This document shows, piece by piece, positions 36,910 through 45,629 of a stretch of 64,000 bases of DNA (its first letter is position 1; each line of letters starts with the position of its first letter). Made by a program: the position numbers and the translations under genes. This DNA is from Bacilli bacterium (GTDB lineage: Bacteria > Bacillota_I > Bacilli_A > RFN20 > CAG-288). The stretch lies in assembly GCA_900770925.1 (NCBI GenBank), contig CAAGLY010000017.1, forward strand, positions 1 to 64,000, given 5' to 3'. The notes beneath the pieces are model-generated. The model was not told where the DNA came from. It searched no databases and was given only the letters and a program-made list of their open reading frames with translations.

Positions 36910-36940
36910 TCAAGAAAAAGATAAAATATTTTTTATCGGA

Positions 36941-36966
36941 AAAGTGCCTGAAATACGGCACTTTTT
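36941..36966 (+). terminator. Terminator after the epimerase gene
   Basis: AAAGTGCC and GGCACTTT form the stem, followed by a T run. It insulates the transporter operon promoter. Confidence 0.8.
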
Positions 36967-36970
36967 AAGC

Positions 36971-36984
36971 GCTTGTATACAAGC
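36971..36984. promoter_or_regulatory. Upstream operator of the transporter operon
   Basis: GCTTGTATACAAGC, a perfect 14-base palindrome upstream of the -35. An identical copy starts exactly 60 bases downstream. Same core as the site before kduD. Confidence 0.8.
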
Positions 36985-36987
36985 ACC

Positions 36988-37016
36988 TATACAAAAGGAC
37001 TTTTTGTGCGTATAAT
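36988..37016 (+). promoter_or_regulatory. Promoter of the transporter operon
   Basis: TATACA at 36988-36993 and TATAAT at 37011-37016 with a 17-base spacer, flanked by the two palindromic operators. Confidence 0.65.
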
Positions 37017-37019
37017 CTA

Positions 37020-37044
37020 TGTAAGCGGTTGCTTGTATACAAGC
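37020..37044. promoter_or_regulatory. Downstream operator and possible cre site
   Basis: GCTTGTATACAAGC at 37031-37044 lies just after the expected transcription start. Immediately before it TGTAAGCGGTTGCT (37020-37033) matches a catabolite-responsive element with about one mismatch, so both specific repression and CcpA control are possible. The cre reading is weaker than the operator. Confidence 0.6.
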
Positions 37045-37057
37045 TATAGGAGGCTGC

Positions 37058-37867
37058 ATGAGTCTGAAAAAGTATCGTCTCATCGATCTCTCTAGGCTAT
37101 TAGGGTTAGCCCTGCTTGTCGAAATCGCAACTGCACTTGTCTTCTATTACACCAAGCTTCCTAGGTTCTACATCTCCATCACGGCTACTGTTGTCAGGAT
37201 TGCTAGGATCCGCTGGAATGCTATTGGACTTGTTATCGGTCCTATAGCCGGAGTCATCGGACAGATGCTCCGCTCTCTCCTTAGAGGAGAATACTCCTAC
37301 TACGGATTCCTGATTACGACTATCCCTTATCTCTTCTTAGCTATCTGCCTTCTGTTCTTCAGCAAAGAAGGATTCAAGAAGAAAAGGGAGGGAAACTTCG
37401 GCTACCTTACTCTCTATGCGCTATCTGGCTATCTTTCCTTAGAAGCCGGCCGGCTTCTATGCGAGATCGGGAACACTTCTTATTATTCCCAGATTGGATT
37501 GCAGAGGGGTGCAGACCTGATTCAGATTCTCGTCGGAATCATCATCTTCTTCGCTGCCTACCGGCAGGGAACCATCCTAAGGGATAGGAAAACAAGGTTC
37601 CTCGAAAAGAAAAAGCAGAACGAGACAGCGAGAAGGCGGGAAGAAAAGTTCGATTATTACCGCTTAGAGGAGAGGGCAGAAGGAAACGATGTGAACGATG
37701 CCGCCTTACTAGAAGGAGGCACCTTATCAACCGAAGATCTGAAGAAGAGGGAATCGGACCGCCGGAAAATCGAAAACCGGAAATCCTTCTTCGATAAGGA
37801 AAACGAAGCAGACAGGAAGTGTTACGGAAAGAAGAAAAACAAAGGAGGAGAGACTCATGGCAGCTAG
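37058..37867 (+). CDS. Membrane protein, ECF S-component-like, heading the transporter operon
   Basis: A 269-residue protein with about five to six hydrophobic segments in residues 10-170 and a long, highly charged Glu/Lys/Arg-rich cytoplasmic tail. Read with AGG as Met, VVMIAMIRWNAIGLVIGPIAG resembles the S components of ECF transporters, whose typical pattern is a hydrophobic stretch followed by Arg-Trp-Gly. The tail overlaps the permease gene start by eleven bases. Position directly before LplB suggests a partner or regulator of the importer. Not assigned further. Confidence 0.55.
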   Translation: MSLKKYRLIDLSRLLGLALLVEIATALVFYYTKLPRFYISITATVVRIARIRWNAIGLVIGPIAGVIGQMLRSLLRGEYSYYGFLITTIPYLFLAICLLFFSKEGFKKKREGNFGYLTLYALSGYLSLEAGRLLCEIGNTSYYSQIGLQRGADLIQILVGIIIFFAAYRQGTILRDRKTRFLEKKKQNETARRREEKFDYYRLEERAEGNDVNDAALLEGGTLSTEDLKKRESDRRKIENRKSFFDKENEADRKCYGKKKNKGGETHGS

Positions 37868-38855
37868 ACAATTGCCGAAAGCCACCGAAGAAGAAGTCCA
37901 GCGAAGGGAACGGGACTACTGGAAACAGAAAATCCATACCATCATCACCGATTGGCGCCTGTATCTCTTATTATTCCCGCTTGCCTTCTTCTTCATTGTC
38001 TGGAAGTATATTCCGATTGCCACGATGGTCATGGCCTTCAAGGACTACAAAATCGATTCCTCCTTTGGCGGAGGCGCCTTCACCAGCCAGTTCATCGGAT
38101 TCTATTCCTTCCAGTTCCTCTTCCAGCAGGCGAAGTTCTGGGAAGCCTTCCGGAACACCTTCCTTCTCTCCTTCTACGGCTTAGTCTTCGGCTTCCCCTT
38201 CCCGATCATCCTTGCTCTCTTCTTCTCGGAAATCCGTAACCGTGCCTACCGCTCTATCGCCCAGGTCCTCTGCTACTTACCGAAATTCATTTCCTTAGTG
38301 GTCAGGACCACCATCATCTCCAGGCTGTTAACCCCATCCGATTCCTATACGGCAGCGGGTCCTATCGCCGCCATCTTCGAACATAGGGGTGTCCATAACT
38401 TACTGACGAATGCCAAAGCCTTCCGTTCCATCTTCACCGTTTCCGGCATCTGGCAGGAAGCCGGATACGGATCCATCGTCTACTTCGCTGCTATCTTAGG
38501 TATATCGCCGACTAACTACGAAGCCGCACGAATAGACGGAGCCACCAAGAGGCAGCAGATCAAATACGTGACGATTCCGGGAAGGACATCCACTCTTGCC
38601 ATCATGCTCATCCTCAAAATCGGTTCCCTTCTCTCTGTCGGATATGAAAAGGTCTACCTGCTCCAGCAGCTTGGCGCACCATTTGAGACAAGCGAAACTG
38701 TCTCGACCTACGTTATTAACACCTTCATGGGCAATGCTAATGCAAACCAGGGCATGGGTGCAGCCGCCGATAGGTTCAACTCCTTGCTCTCCATGCTACT
38801 TGTTATCGGAGCCAACAAAGTCTCCAAGCGGGTCTCTTCCGCTTCCTTGTATTAA
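37857..38855 (+). CDS. Sugar ABC transporter permease (LplB family)
   Basis: One of the two membrane subunits of the oligosaccharide importer, 332 residues, six membrane segments. Typical LplB landmarks are FKDYKI, the region FGFPFPIILALFFSEIRN, and the ATPase-contact EAA loop EAARIDGATKMQQIKYVTIPGM, in which both Met are AGG and Arg is CGA. GGAGGAGA precedes ATG 37857. With the following LplC-type subunit, binding protein and an MsmX ATPase it makes an importer of the group used for rhamnogalacturonan and oligogalacturonide fragments. Confidence 0.92.
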   Translation: MAARQLPKATEEEVQRRERDYWKQKIHTIITDWRLYLLLFPLAFFFIVWKYIPIATMVMAFKDYKIDSSFGGGAFTSQFIGFYSFQFLFQQAKFWEAFRNTFLLSFYGLVFGFPFPIILALFFSEIRNRAYRSIAQVLCYLPKFISLVVRTTIISRLLTPSDSYTAAGPIAAIFEHRGVHNLLTNAKAFRSIFTVSGIWQEAGYGSIVYFAAILGISPTNYEAARIDGATKRQQIKYVTIPGRTSTLAIMLILKIGSLLSVGYEKVYLLQQLGAPFETSETVSTYVINTFMGNANANQGMGAAADRFNSLLSMLLVIGANKVSKRVSSASLY

Positions 38856-38864
38856 GGAGGGCTT

Positions 38865-39803
38865 ATGGAAAAAGAAAACAGTCTCAAACTGAAAAAGAAA
38901 AAAGCTCAGAAAGTCCATAGGTCAGGCTCCGAATTAGTCTTCAAGATTGTCTCCTACACCTTCATTACTCTCTTCGCTCTTCTCTGCCTCTATCCTCTGC
39001 TCTTTGTCCTCTCTTCGGCAATCAGCTCTGGCGAAGCCGTTATTTCCGGAAAGGTTGTTGCCTTCCCTATCGGCTTTCAAGGACAGGCCTTCCTCGATGT
39101 CATTAACAACAAGAGGTTCTGGATCTCCTATGCAAACACCTTCTTCGTTACGGTTTACGGAACGATTTACTGCAGGATTCTTTCAATCTTTGGTGCCTAC
39201 GCCTTATCTAAGTCAAGAAGGCCAGGCCAGAAGCTCTTCAACTTCCTTATGGTCTTCACTAGGTGGTTCGCTGCCGGTGTCATCCCTAGGAACCTTAACT
39301 ACCAGCAGACAAAATCTGTCTTAAGGAACAGGGGTATCACCGATCAAAAATGGGTCATCGTCTTAGCCATGGGTAGGGCCGCCTTCAATGTCATCCTTCT
39401 CCGCAACGCCTTCCAGAGCGTTCCTAAGGAAATCGAAGAAGCGGCCACCGTCGATGGGGCAAATGACTTCCAGATCAGGTCTAAGATCTATGTCCCGATG
39501 TCTAAGGCAACCGTTGCCACCGTCGCTCTCTTCTACGGAATCTCCCGTTGGAACGGATACTTCTGGGCAAGGAAGGTTGTCGATAACTCCTACGACTTGC
39601 CGCTTCAGGTTACCATTCAGACTCAGATAGCCCTTATCGAACAGAGTATTGCCGATAACGGAGCAGGTATCGTCAACGGATACGCCCTTCAGTCTTCTAT
39701 CTACGCCATGGTCATCTGCGCAATCATTCCGATTCTGATCATCTATCCCTTCATTCAGAAGTATTTCGCTGCCGGTGTCAATCTCGGCGGTGTCAAAGAG
39801 TAG
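38865..39803 (+). CDS. Sugar ABC transporter permease (LplC/YtcP family)
   Basis: Second membrane subunit, 312 residues. A basic N-terminus is followed by six membrane segments; SAISSGEAVISG and the EAA loop EEAATVDGANDFQI are the family-typical landmarks, and the end reads YFAAGVNLGGVKE, close to the common LplC ending (GVMIGAVKG) with Met positions shifted. Strong TTAAGGAGGG before ATG 38865. Confidence 0.92.
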   Translation: MEKENSLKLKKKKAQKVHRSGSELVFKIVSYTFITLFALLCLYPLLFVLSSAISSGEAVISGKVVAFPIGFQGQAFLDVINNKRFWISYANTFFVTVYGTIYCRILSIFGAYALSKSRRPGQKLFNFLMVFTRWFAAGVIPRNLNYQQTKSVLRNRGITDQKWVIVLAMGRAAFNVILLRNAFQSVPKEIEEAATVDGANDFQIRSKIYVPMSKATVATVALFYGISRWNGYFWARKVVDNSYDLPLQVTIQTQIALIEQSIADNGAGIVNGYALQSSIYAMVICAIIPILIIYPFIQKYFAAGVNLGGVKE

Positions 39804-39882
39804 GTAAGGTACGTCACTTAGGTAAATTGCTTCTTACTGAGGCTATTTATAAAGGAATTTGATTCATCAGGAGGTAAATGAT

Positions 39883-42033
39883 ATGAAATCCAAATTCACG
39901 TTGAGTCTGCTCTCTGTTCTCTCCTTAGCTGCTGTTGTCGGTTGCTCGCCTAAGACTTCTGCCCAGACTTCGGATTCCGGAAAAGTCGAGACCCCATCCG
40001 AACCGAAAGAGGAGAAGGTTACGCTGACTAGGTCTTGCTACTACGACGACGATAGCCGCCATAGGAAGTTCGTCCAGGATGCCGGTGCTAAGCTTCCGTA
40101 TACCGGAGCCGATGGAACTACCTATAAGGCCGGCGATTTCAAACCGGTCTGGCGTCAGAGGCAGAAGAACCTTGATAGGACCATCGATGACGTCTCTCCT
40201 AATGGCAAGATTGCTATTAAAAAGAACTTCGATACCATCAAATCTAACGGCTTTAAGGCTTCTGGAAAGGACATCAATGTTGCTCAGGGTAACTCTGATC
40301 AGATCTTAGCTGCCGGTACTGAGTCTTCTAAGCCGATTGTCAACTTAAAAGACCATCTTAACGAGAGGCCGAATTTCAAGAAATTCCTGGATGATTCTCC
40401 GGCGGTCAAGAAGATTATCACTGCTTCCGATGGCGGTATCTACTATGCTCCGTACTTCGATGGCTTCGACGATATCGAGCGTAGGAGGATGGTCCGTCAG
40501 GATTGGGTCGAGAAACTCTTAGATGGCGATAGGCCGACTACCGGACTTGGAAACAAAGATCTCGAAGTTAAGGAATATCAAGCCACTAGGCCGGATTCCA
40601 TCGATACCGACATCGATGTTGTCGTCAATGGTGCAAAGGGCACGGTTAAGAAGAAATATGCGGCTGGCCGTGGCATTATCGCCCGTAGGAATGCCGAAGA
40701 GCATTTAAATGGCACTAAGGCCCTTGAGCTCCTTCGCAGCTATATCGATGAGACCTATGAAAATGCTTATGGAGAGAAACGTTCTCAGCTCTTCTGTGGC
40801 GGAAAAGCTGCCTATGATGCCGATGAGCTTGTCGCTTTATTCCGTGTTGTCAAACTCAACTCTCAATTCCTTACCGGCAAGGCTGATCAGGAAGTCGTTC
40901 CGTTCTTCCCGCGTGCTAATACCAATGACCGTCTTGGCGATAGGATCCGTTTACTCCAGTTCTGGGGTATCCGCGGAACCGAATCCCGTAACCTCTATAG
41001 GTATGTCCATACCGATGGAAAGCTTGTCGATACCCGTGGTACGAAAGAATTCCAGAAGGGATTAAAGATCCTCCACGAGCTCTATGACGAAGGATTAAGG
41101 TATAAGGATTTCGACAAGGCCGGTTCGGATAAAGGTGATTTCCGTGGTCGTTTCCTTAAAGGCGACAATGGCTTTGCCACCTATGACTACAACCAGACCA
41201 CTACTGCTTATAACAACGATGATAAATGCAGCAAATTAAATGACGGCAAGTTCCTCTTCGCTTCTATTCTTCCGGCTGTTGCCGATTGGGATGATGGAAC
41301 TGAAGGAAATTACATCCATTACACGGAGAGCTGGCGTTCTGTCAAACCTCAGGGCTGGTTCATCACTTCTCAGACTACCGGTGCTAAGCTGACCAAAGCC
41401 TTAAAGAGGTTTGATTACCTCTATTCCGGAGAAGGCAACCGTTTAAGGTCCTATGGTCCGAATGGCTATCTGAAAAAGAAAGCCGATGGTTCTATCGAAA
41501 CCAGGAACTATCAGGGCAAACAGGTCCCTGTCCTCTCTGATGCCTGCAAGCAGGAATTAAAGACTCTTACCGGCGGCAACTATACCAACTACTATCGTTA
41601 CTATCTAGGCGGTACTTTCCCGGTCGGATATATCAAGGAACAGGGTATGGAGTTCCAGACCGTTGCTACAAAGGCTCAGCCTTCTCTCAACGATATCAAC
41701 GATGCTATCTCTTTAGGTGTCCTCCAGCACGTCAACCATAAGAACGGCAACACTAACCACAGGCAGGATATCGTTCCGACCACCTTACCGTTCACTGAAG
41801 CCGAGAACAAAGCCGTTGCTTCTAACTTCACCGCTGTCAACAAATTCTTCACCGAGACGAAGGGCGAGGAAATCAAGGTCTCTAGGTACACGATCATTAA
41901 GGAAGGATTTGGAAAGATTGGCGACTATGATAGGTCTGAAGAAAAATTCCTTTCTACCGTCAATGATTCCAGGAACTTAAAGGGTCTTGTCAAGTACTAC
42001 AACGACGCTTATATCCGATATCTGGGCAGGTAA
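39883..42033 (+). CDS. Large solute-binding lipoprotein of the sugar importer
   Basis: Extracellular substrate-binding protein, 716 residues from ATG 39883, chosen because AGGAGG is eight bases upstream; a TTG eight codons earlier overlaps that site. Signal and lipobox SLAAVVGCS give Cys as lipid anchor. It is longer than the usual LplA-type binding proteins (about 500-560), suggesting an inserted region. Tyr- and Trp-containing segments such as VADWDDGTEGNYIHYTESW are typical of carbohydrate binding. Codon use is strongly biased, consistent with high expression, and a hairpin follows the stop codon. Confidence 0.85.
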   Translation: MKSKFTLSLLSVLSLAAVVGCSPKTSAQTSDSGKVETPSEPKEEKVTLTRSCYYDDDSRHRKFVQDAGAKLPYTGADGTTYKAGDFKPVWRQRQKNLDRTIDDVSPNGKIAIKKNFDTIKSNGFKASGKDINVAQGNSDQILAAGTESSKPIVNLKDHLNERPNFKKFLDDSPAVKKIITASDGGIYYAPYFDGFDDIERRRMVRQDWVEKLLDGDRPTTGLGNKDLEVKEYQATRPDSIDTDIDVVVNGAKGTVKKKYAAGRGIIARRNAEEHLNGTKALELLRSYIDETYENAYGEKRSQLFCGGKAAYDADELVALFRVVKLNSQFLTGKADQEVVPFFPRANTNDRLGDRIRLLQFWGIRGTESRNLYRYVHTDGKLVDTRGTKEFQKGLKILHELYDEGLRYKDFDKAGSDKGDFRGRFLKGDNGFATYDYNQTTTAYNNDDKCSKLNDGKFLFASILPAVADWDDGTEGNYIHYTESWRSVKPQGWFITSQTTGAKLTKALKRFDYLYSGEGNRLRSYGPNGYLKKKADGSIETRNYQGKQVPVLSDACKQELKTLTGGNYTNYYRYYLGGTFPVGYIKEQGMEFQTVATKAQPSLNDINDAISLGVLQHVNHKNGNTNHRQDIVPTTLPFTEAENKAVASNFTAVNKFFTETKGEEIKVSRYTIIKEGFGKIGDYDRSEEKFLSTVNDSRNLKGLVKYYNDAYIRYLGR

Positions 42034-42060
42034 AATCCGAATCTGATTCGCTGTTGATTA

Positions 42061-42090
42061 GGCAAGGGGAGAAGGAATTCTCCCCCTGCC
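42061..42090 (+). promoter_or_regulatory. Intra-operon hairpin after the binding-protein gene
   Basis: GGCAAGGGGAGAA and TTCTCCCCCTGCC form a long GC-rich stem with loop GGAA, followed only by GTTTATT. This suits 3'-end stabilisation or partial termination, which commonly raises binding-protein mRNA over downstream genes. Confidence 0.7.
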
Positions 42091-42119
42091 GTTTATTCAA
42101 AATAAGAGGGTAACAGACC

Positions 42120-42719
42120 ATGAAAAAAATCCAGGAATTCCTTCAGAAATATTTCGGTTATATCACCCTGTTTTCCTATGCCCTTTTTGCTATCTATGCT
42201 TTAGGAAGGGGAACGGCAGCTGCTCCTTGCACTTACTATGAGTCAAGGAAAAACTTCTATAAACCGATTGAACCTTATAATAACGCATTTCTGATTTTTG
42301 CTATCATTGGACTATTGCTCGGCGCTTTCTATAGGGTACTCCGCTGCCATACTAGACCAATCTACTATGTGTCTAACTTTGTCTGGTTCGGTCTATTGAT
42401 TGTCTTATCTATTCTCTCCGGCGTTTTCCTTATTAAAGGCACTATTCTCTACTCCACGAATTTCAAGACTCTTCCATTTCAGGAAAGGAATACCTATTTC
42501 CAGGAACGTTCCCTAGGAAGGAAGATCAATCCTAAATCTCCGGTTTTTGCCCTTGGCTATCTCCTTGGTGCTCTTCTCTTTGCTCTTGCCCTTGTCTCTG
42601 CTTTTGTCCTTGCTGATAAGATTCCTAGCCGTATCCGCTATGAAGAAAACAAGAAGAACCATGTTCCTAATCCTGTTACCTACGATTCGAAGAAAGATAG
42701 GAAGGAGGAAAAGAAATAA
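42120..42719 (+). CDS. Uncharacterised membrane protein A
   Basis: 199 residues, four membrane segments (about 15-33, 54-72, 85-108, 143-166) and a Lys/Glu-rich tail. No family is recognised. It lies within the importer operon directly after the binding-protein hairpin, and its stop overlaps the next start (TAATG), so it is co-translated with membrane protein B. Confidence 0.65.
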   Translation: MKKIQEFLQKYFGYITLFSYALFAIYALGRGTAAAPCTYYESRKNFYKPIEPYNNAFLIFAIIGLLLGAFYRVLRCHTRPIYYVSNFVWFGLLIVLSILSGVFLIKGTILYSTNFKTLPFQERNTYFQERSLGRKINPKSPVFALGYLLGALLFALALVSAFVLADKIPSRIRYEENKKNHVPNPVTYDSKKDRKEEKK

Positions 42720-43303
42720 TGGATACCAATGAAAACAGAACCTCTTTTGAGGTAAAGGAGAAGGTTGGAAAGAAGACTTTCTCTCAGAAAATCAAAGATT
42801 ATTTCCTTCCGAAAGGAATCCAGGTCGATAGGCTCCGCTATCGTCCGAATAAAGCCTGCTATAATTTCGGTCTTCTTGCCTGTCTCTTCCTCTGCTTAGC
42901 CTTCGCCTGCCAGTATTCCGGAACGGGTATTTCGGATTCTCCAATCATCCTGCTTGGAAAAGAAGTCAAGGCCGGGCCTCTCACCGGTATTGATATTGTC
43001 ATCAACATTCTTCTTCTTCTCTTCAGGCTTACCTCTTCTATCACCAGGAAGAACTATTCTAAATCCGGTTCTATCGGAGCCATTATCAGGGGAGTCATCA
43101 ATATTGCCCGCTCTTTCTTCTTCCCGTTAGCTCTTTTAAACGGAAAAGTCAGGGGTGCAACTCTTTATACCTGCATCCTCTGCTTCTATGTGATTGCCGG
43201 TGTCCTTCTTATCTTAGCTGGATTGCTGACCTTCTTCCGCGGTTCTACACTCCGTGCCTATCTTAAGACCGTCAAACCGATTGAGAACGAGAAAGGCAAC
43301 TAA
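42719..43303 (+). CDS. Uncharacterised membrane protein B
   Basis: 194 residues with a charged N-terminal 40, then four membrane segments (about 46-65, 85-103, 115-138, 145-170). Located between membrane protein A and the second ATPase, GGAGGAAAAG before the start. It could be an accessory subunit of the importer; nothing in the sequence proves this. Confidence 0.65.
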   Translation: MDTNENRTSFEVKEKVGKKTFSQKIKDYFLPKGIQVDRLRYRPNKACYNFGLLACLFLCLAFACQYSGTGISDSPIILLGKEVKAGPLTGIDIVINILLLLFRLTSSITRKNYSKSGSIGAIIRGVINIARSFFFPLALLNGKVRGATLYTCILCFYVIAGVLLILAGLLTFFRGSTLRAYLKTVKPIENEKGN

Positions 43304-43305
43304 CT

Positions 43306-44379
43306 ATGGCAGACTTACAGCTACAGCACTTACAGAAAATCTATGAAGGCGGCGTAAAAGCCGTCGAAGACTTCAATCTGGATATCAAGGACGGCGAGTT
43401 CATCGTTCTTGTCGGTCCTTCCGGATGCGGAAAAAGCACGACTTTAAGAAGGGTAGCCGGATTAGAGGATATCTCTTCCGGACATCTGATCATTGACGGA
43501 AAGGATGTGACGACCTTAGCCGCCAAAGACCGTGATATTGCCATGGTCTTCCAGAACTACGCTTTATACGGAAATAGGACCGTCTACGAGAATAGGGCCT
43601 TTAGCTTGACTCTCCGTAAACGTCCTGCCGAAGAAGTCCATGAAAAGGTCAGGCATGCAGCCAAAATCTTAGGACTTGAACAGCAGCTGAATAAGAAACC
43701 TGGCGAATTAAGCGGCGGACAGCGTCAGCGTGTCGCTAGGGGACGTGCTATCGTCCGTCATCCGAAAGTCTTCCTCTTCGACGAACCTCTTTCTAACCTC
43801 GATGCTAAGCTCCGTTCCTCTATGCGCCGTGAGATTAAGCTTCTCCATCATAAGCTTGGTGCAACGATGATCTATGTTACGCATGACCAGACCGAGGCTC
43901 TTACGCTTGCTGACCGTATTGTTGTTAGGAGCAGGGGTAAGGTACAGCAGATCGGAACTCCGTATGAAGTCTACCATCATCCGGCAAACGCCTTTGTCGG
44001 CTATTTTATCGGAAACCCGAGCAGGGATTTCTTCGATGGAAAGATACAAGACGGTAAGTTTGTCGGAAAAGACCAAAGGGTAGAAGAAGTGCCTGAGCGT
44101 CTGAAAGAAGGCATCAAGCAGTATGAGGGAAGGCCGATATTAAGGGCTATCCGTCCGGAGAATTTCCTCCTTGGCGGAAAGCATCCCTTCACGGTCGATG
44201 TTGTCGAACATCTAGGAAGGAACTCTCTGATCCATGGTTCCTTCTACGGATATAAGACGATCAGGAAGAGGCCAGGATGGCTTGAATATAGTCAGGGAGA
44301 AGTCATCAATGTCTCTCTCCGTGACGATAAGGTCTGCTTCTTTGACTTCAGGGACGGCAATGCCGTTAAGGAAAACTAG
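43306..44379 (+). CDS. Second MsmX/UgpC-type ATPase
   Basis: 357 residues, paralogue of the ATPase at 27032. Walker A GPSGCGKST, signature LSGGQRQRVARGRAI (with an Arg codon AGG in ARGRAI, so read AMGRAI), DEPLSNLDAKL, THDQTEALTLADRIVV, C-terminal TOBE. AGG encodes Met in TTLRMVAGLE, YENMAF and VVMSMGK, while SSMRREI uses ATG followed by CGC CGT, showing that both Met codons coexist. Because it is inside the importer operon it is the likely dedicated energiser. Confidence 0.94.
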   Translation: MADLQLQHLQKIYEGGVKAVEDFNLDIKDGEFIVLVGPSGCGKSTTLRRVAGLEDISSGHLIIDGKDVTTLAAKDRDIAMVFQNYALYGNRTVYENRAFSLTLRKRPAEEVHEKVRHAAKILGLEQQLNKKPGELSGGQRQRVARGRAIVRHPKVFLFDEPLSNLDAKLRSSMRREIKLLHHKLGATMIYVTHDQTEALTLADRIVVRSRGKVQQIGTPYEVYHHPANAFVGYFIGNPSRDFFDGKIQDGKFVGKDQRVEEVPERLKEGIKQYEGRPILRAIRPENFLLGGKHPFTVDVVEHLGRNSLIHGSFYGYKTIRKRPGWLEYSQGEVINVSLRDDKVCFFDFRDGNAVKEN

Positions 44380-44391
44380 GAGGGTATCAAC

Positions 44392-45042
44392 ATGCAAGAC
44401 CAGAAACAGGAAAACAAGAATACTCCTTCTTCTTTAGGCTTCCGCAGCGATGCTGACCATGCGATTGAAAGGAACGGCCTTAACGAAGTCAGTGATGATG
44501 AAGAAGATTTAAGTAAGGCTAGGGCAGAGAGTCCTTTTAAGCTCTTCTTAACCCGTACCTTCATCCGCTTAAAGAACCATATCGCGACGATTCCTTTAAT
44601 CTTCGCTTGCATCACCTGTAGGATTTTCACCTTCAACATTCCAACCCATGTCAACGCGATTGTCATCCTCTCTAACAATAAGAGCAATGCCATCCTCTTC
44701 TTCGTCAATATCGTAGCTTCCTTCAGGTCTGTCTTAATCTATCTTAACGCCCAGTCAAGAAAGGCAAGCAAGAAACGGTTTATCCTCTTCTTTATCCTCT
44801 TCACCCTCATCACTGCCTTAGAAGTCGTACTTGACTGTCTCCATATCAACGATATCAATATCGAAAGCGGACTCTATAACGATCTTAATGCCATTAAGGA
44901 TACGGCTGGCTATGTAGCAAAGTCCAAATCCTTGACTAGGACACACAGGATCTTTTTAATTATCACGTTTGTCCTAGCCGCTTTATGTCCGATCCTGCAG
45001 CCTTTATGCAAGAAGATACATCTCAAACGGAAAAAGAAGTAA
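44392..45042 (+). CDS. Uncharacterised membrane protein C
   Basis: 216 residues. The first 50 are hydrophilic and acidic, followed by four membrane segments (about 62-80, 92-112, 125-145, 185-205). AGGAGG is nine bases before ATG 44392. Family not recognised; part of the importer operon. Confidence 0.6.
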   Translation: MQDQKQENKNTPSSLGFRSDADHAIERNGLNEVSDDEEDLSKARAESPFKLFLTRTFIRLKNHIATIPLIFACITCRIFTFNIPTHVNAIVILSNNKSNAILFFVNIVASFRSVLIYLNAQSRKASKKRFILFFILFTLITALEVVLDCLHINDINIESGLYNDLNAIKDTAGYVAKSKSLTRTHRIFLIITFVLAALCPILQPLCKKIHLKRKKK

Positions 45043-45068
45043 AACAATTCGTAAAAGGTAACCTATCA

Positions 45069-45629
45069 ATGAAACAAGACCAGCCGGAAAAGAAAAAAGA
45101 AGGAGTCTCTTTAAGCAAGGAAGAGAAGAAAAGGGAAAAAGCAAACCGCTCCTTTCTTGCCCGGATTCCTTATCCGGTCAAGGCTCTTTTCATCAAGTAT
45201 TGGTTCTTTGGCCTGAACTATTTCCTTTTCCAGATGGGACTTGGCTATCTCTTCTTACAGCTGACCGAACAGAATTCCCTTTATCTTAGGCTGATTTCTT
45301 CCTTTGCTCTCGGCGTATTCAATGATTTTCTTGTCTATCCGATTCTCGATACTATCCAGATTTATGATGGGCAGGGGAGTCCATATTGGAGGTGCCGGGG
45401 AAAACATATCTATTCCTTCTTTGTCAATGTCCTCTATGGATTTATCGTCGGGGCTTTATCCTGGTTTATCTGCTTAAAGCTCTATCTTCTTATCGCTTCT
45501 CTTGACCCCTCTACCTTCTTCTTCCGTGAACCCTTCTCCTTCGCTCTTGTCAGGTTTATTGTTGACGGTCTGTTTATCTTTATTAAAGATATTATTATCC
45601 GTTTAATTAAAGGAAAGGAAAGAATATGA
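45069..45629 (+). CDS. Uncharacterised membrane protein D
   Basis: I start at ATG 45069 (MKQDQPEKKKEG, after AAAAGGTAA) instead of a start inside the preceding gene, giving 186 residues. A charged N-terminal 35 is followed by four membrane segments. The topology parallels proteins A to C, so the four may be distant relatives or parts of one complex (inference). The stop overlaps the GH28 start by ATGA. Confidence 0.6.
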   Translation: MKQDQPEKKKEGVSLSKEEKKREKANRSFLARIPYPVKALFIKYWFFGLNYFLFQMGLGYLFLQLTEQNSLYLRLISSFALGVFNDFLVYPILDTIQIYDGQGSPYWRCRGKHIYSFFVNVLYGFIVGALSWFICLKLYLLIASLDPSTFFFREPFSFALVRFIVDGLFIFIKDIIIRLIKGKERI

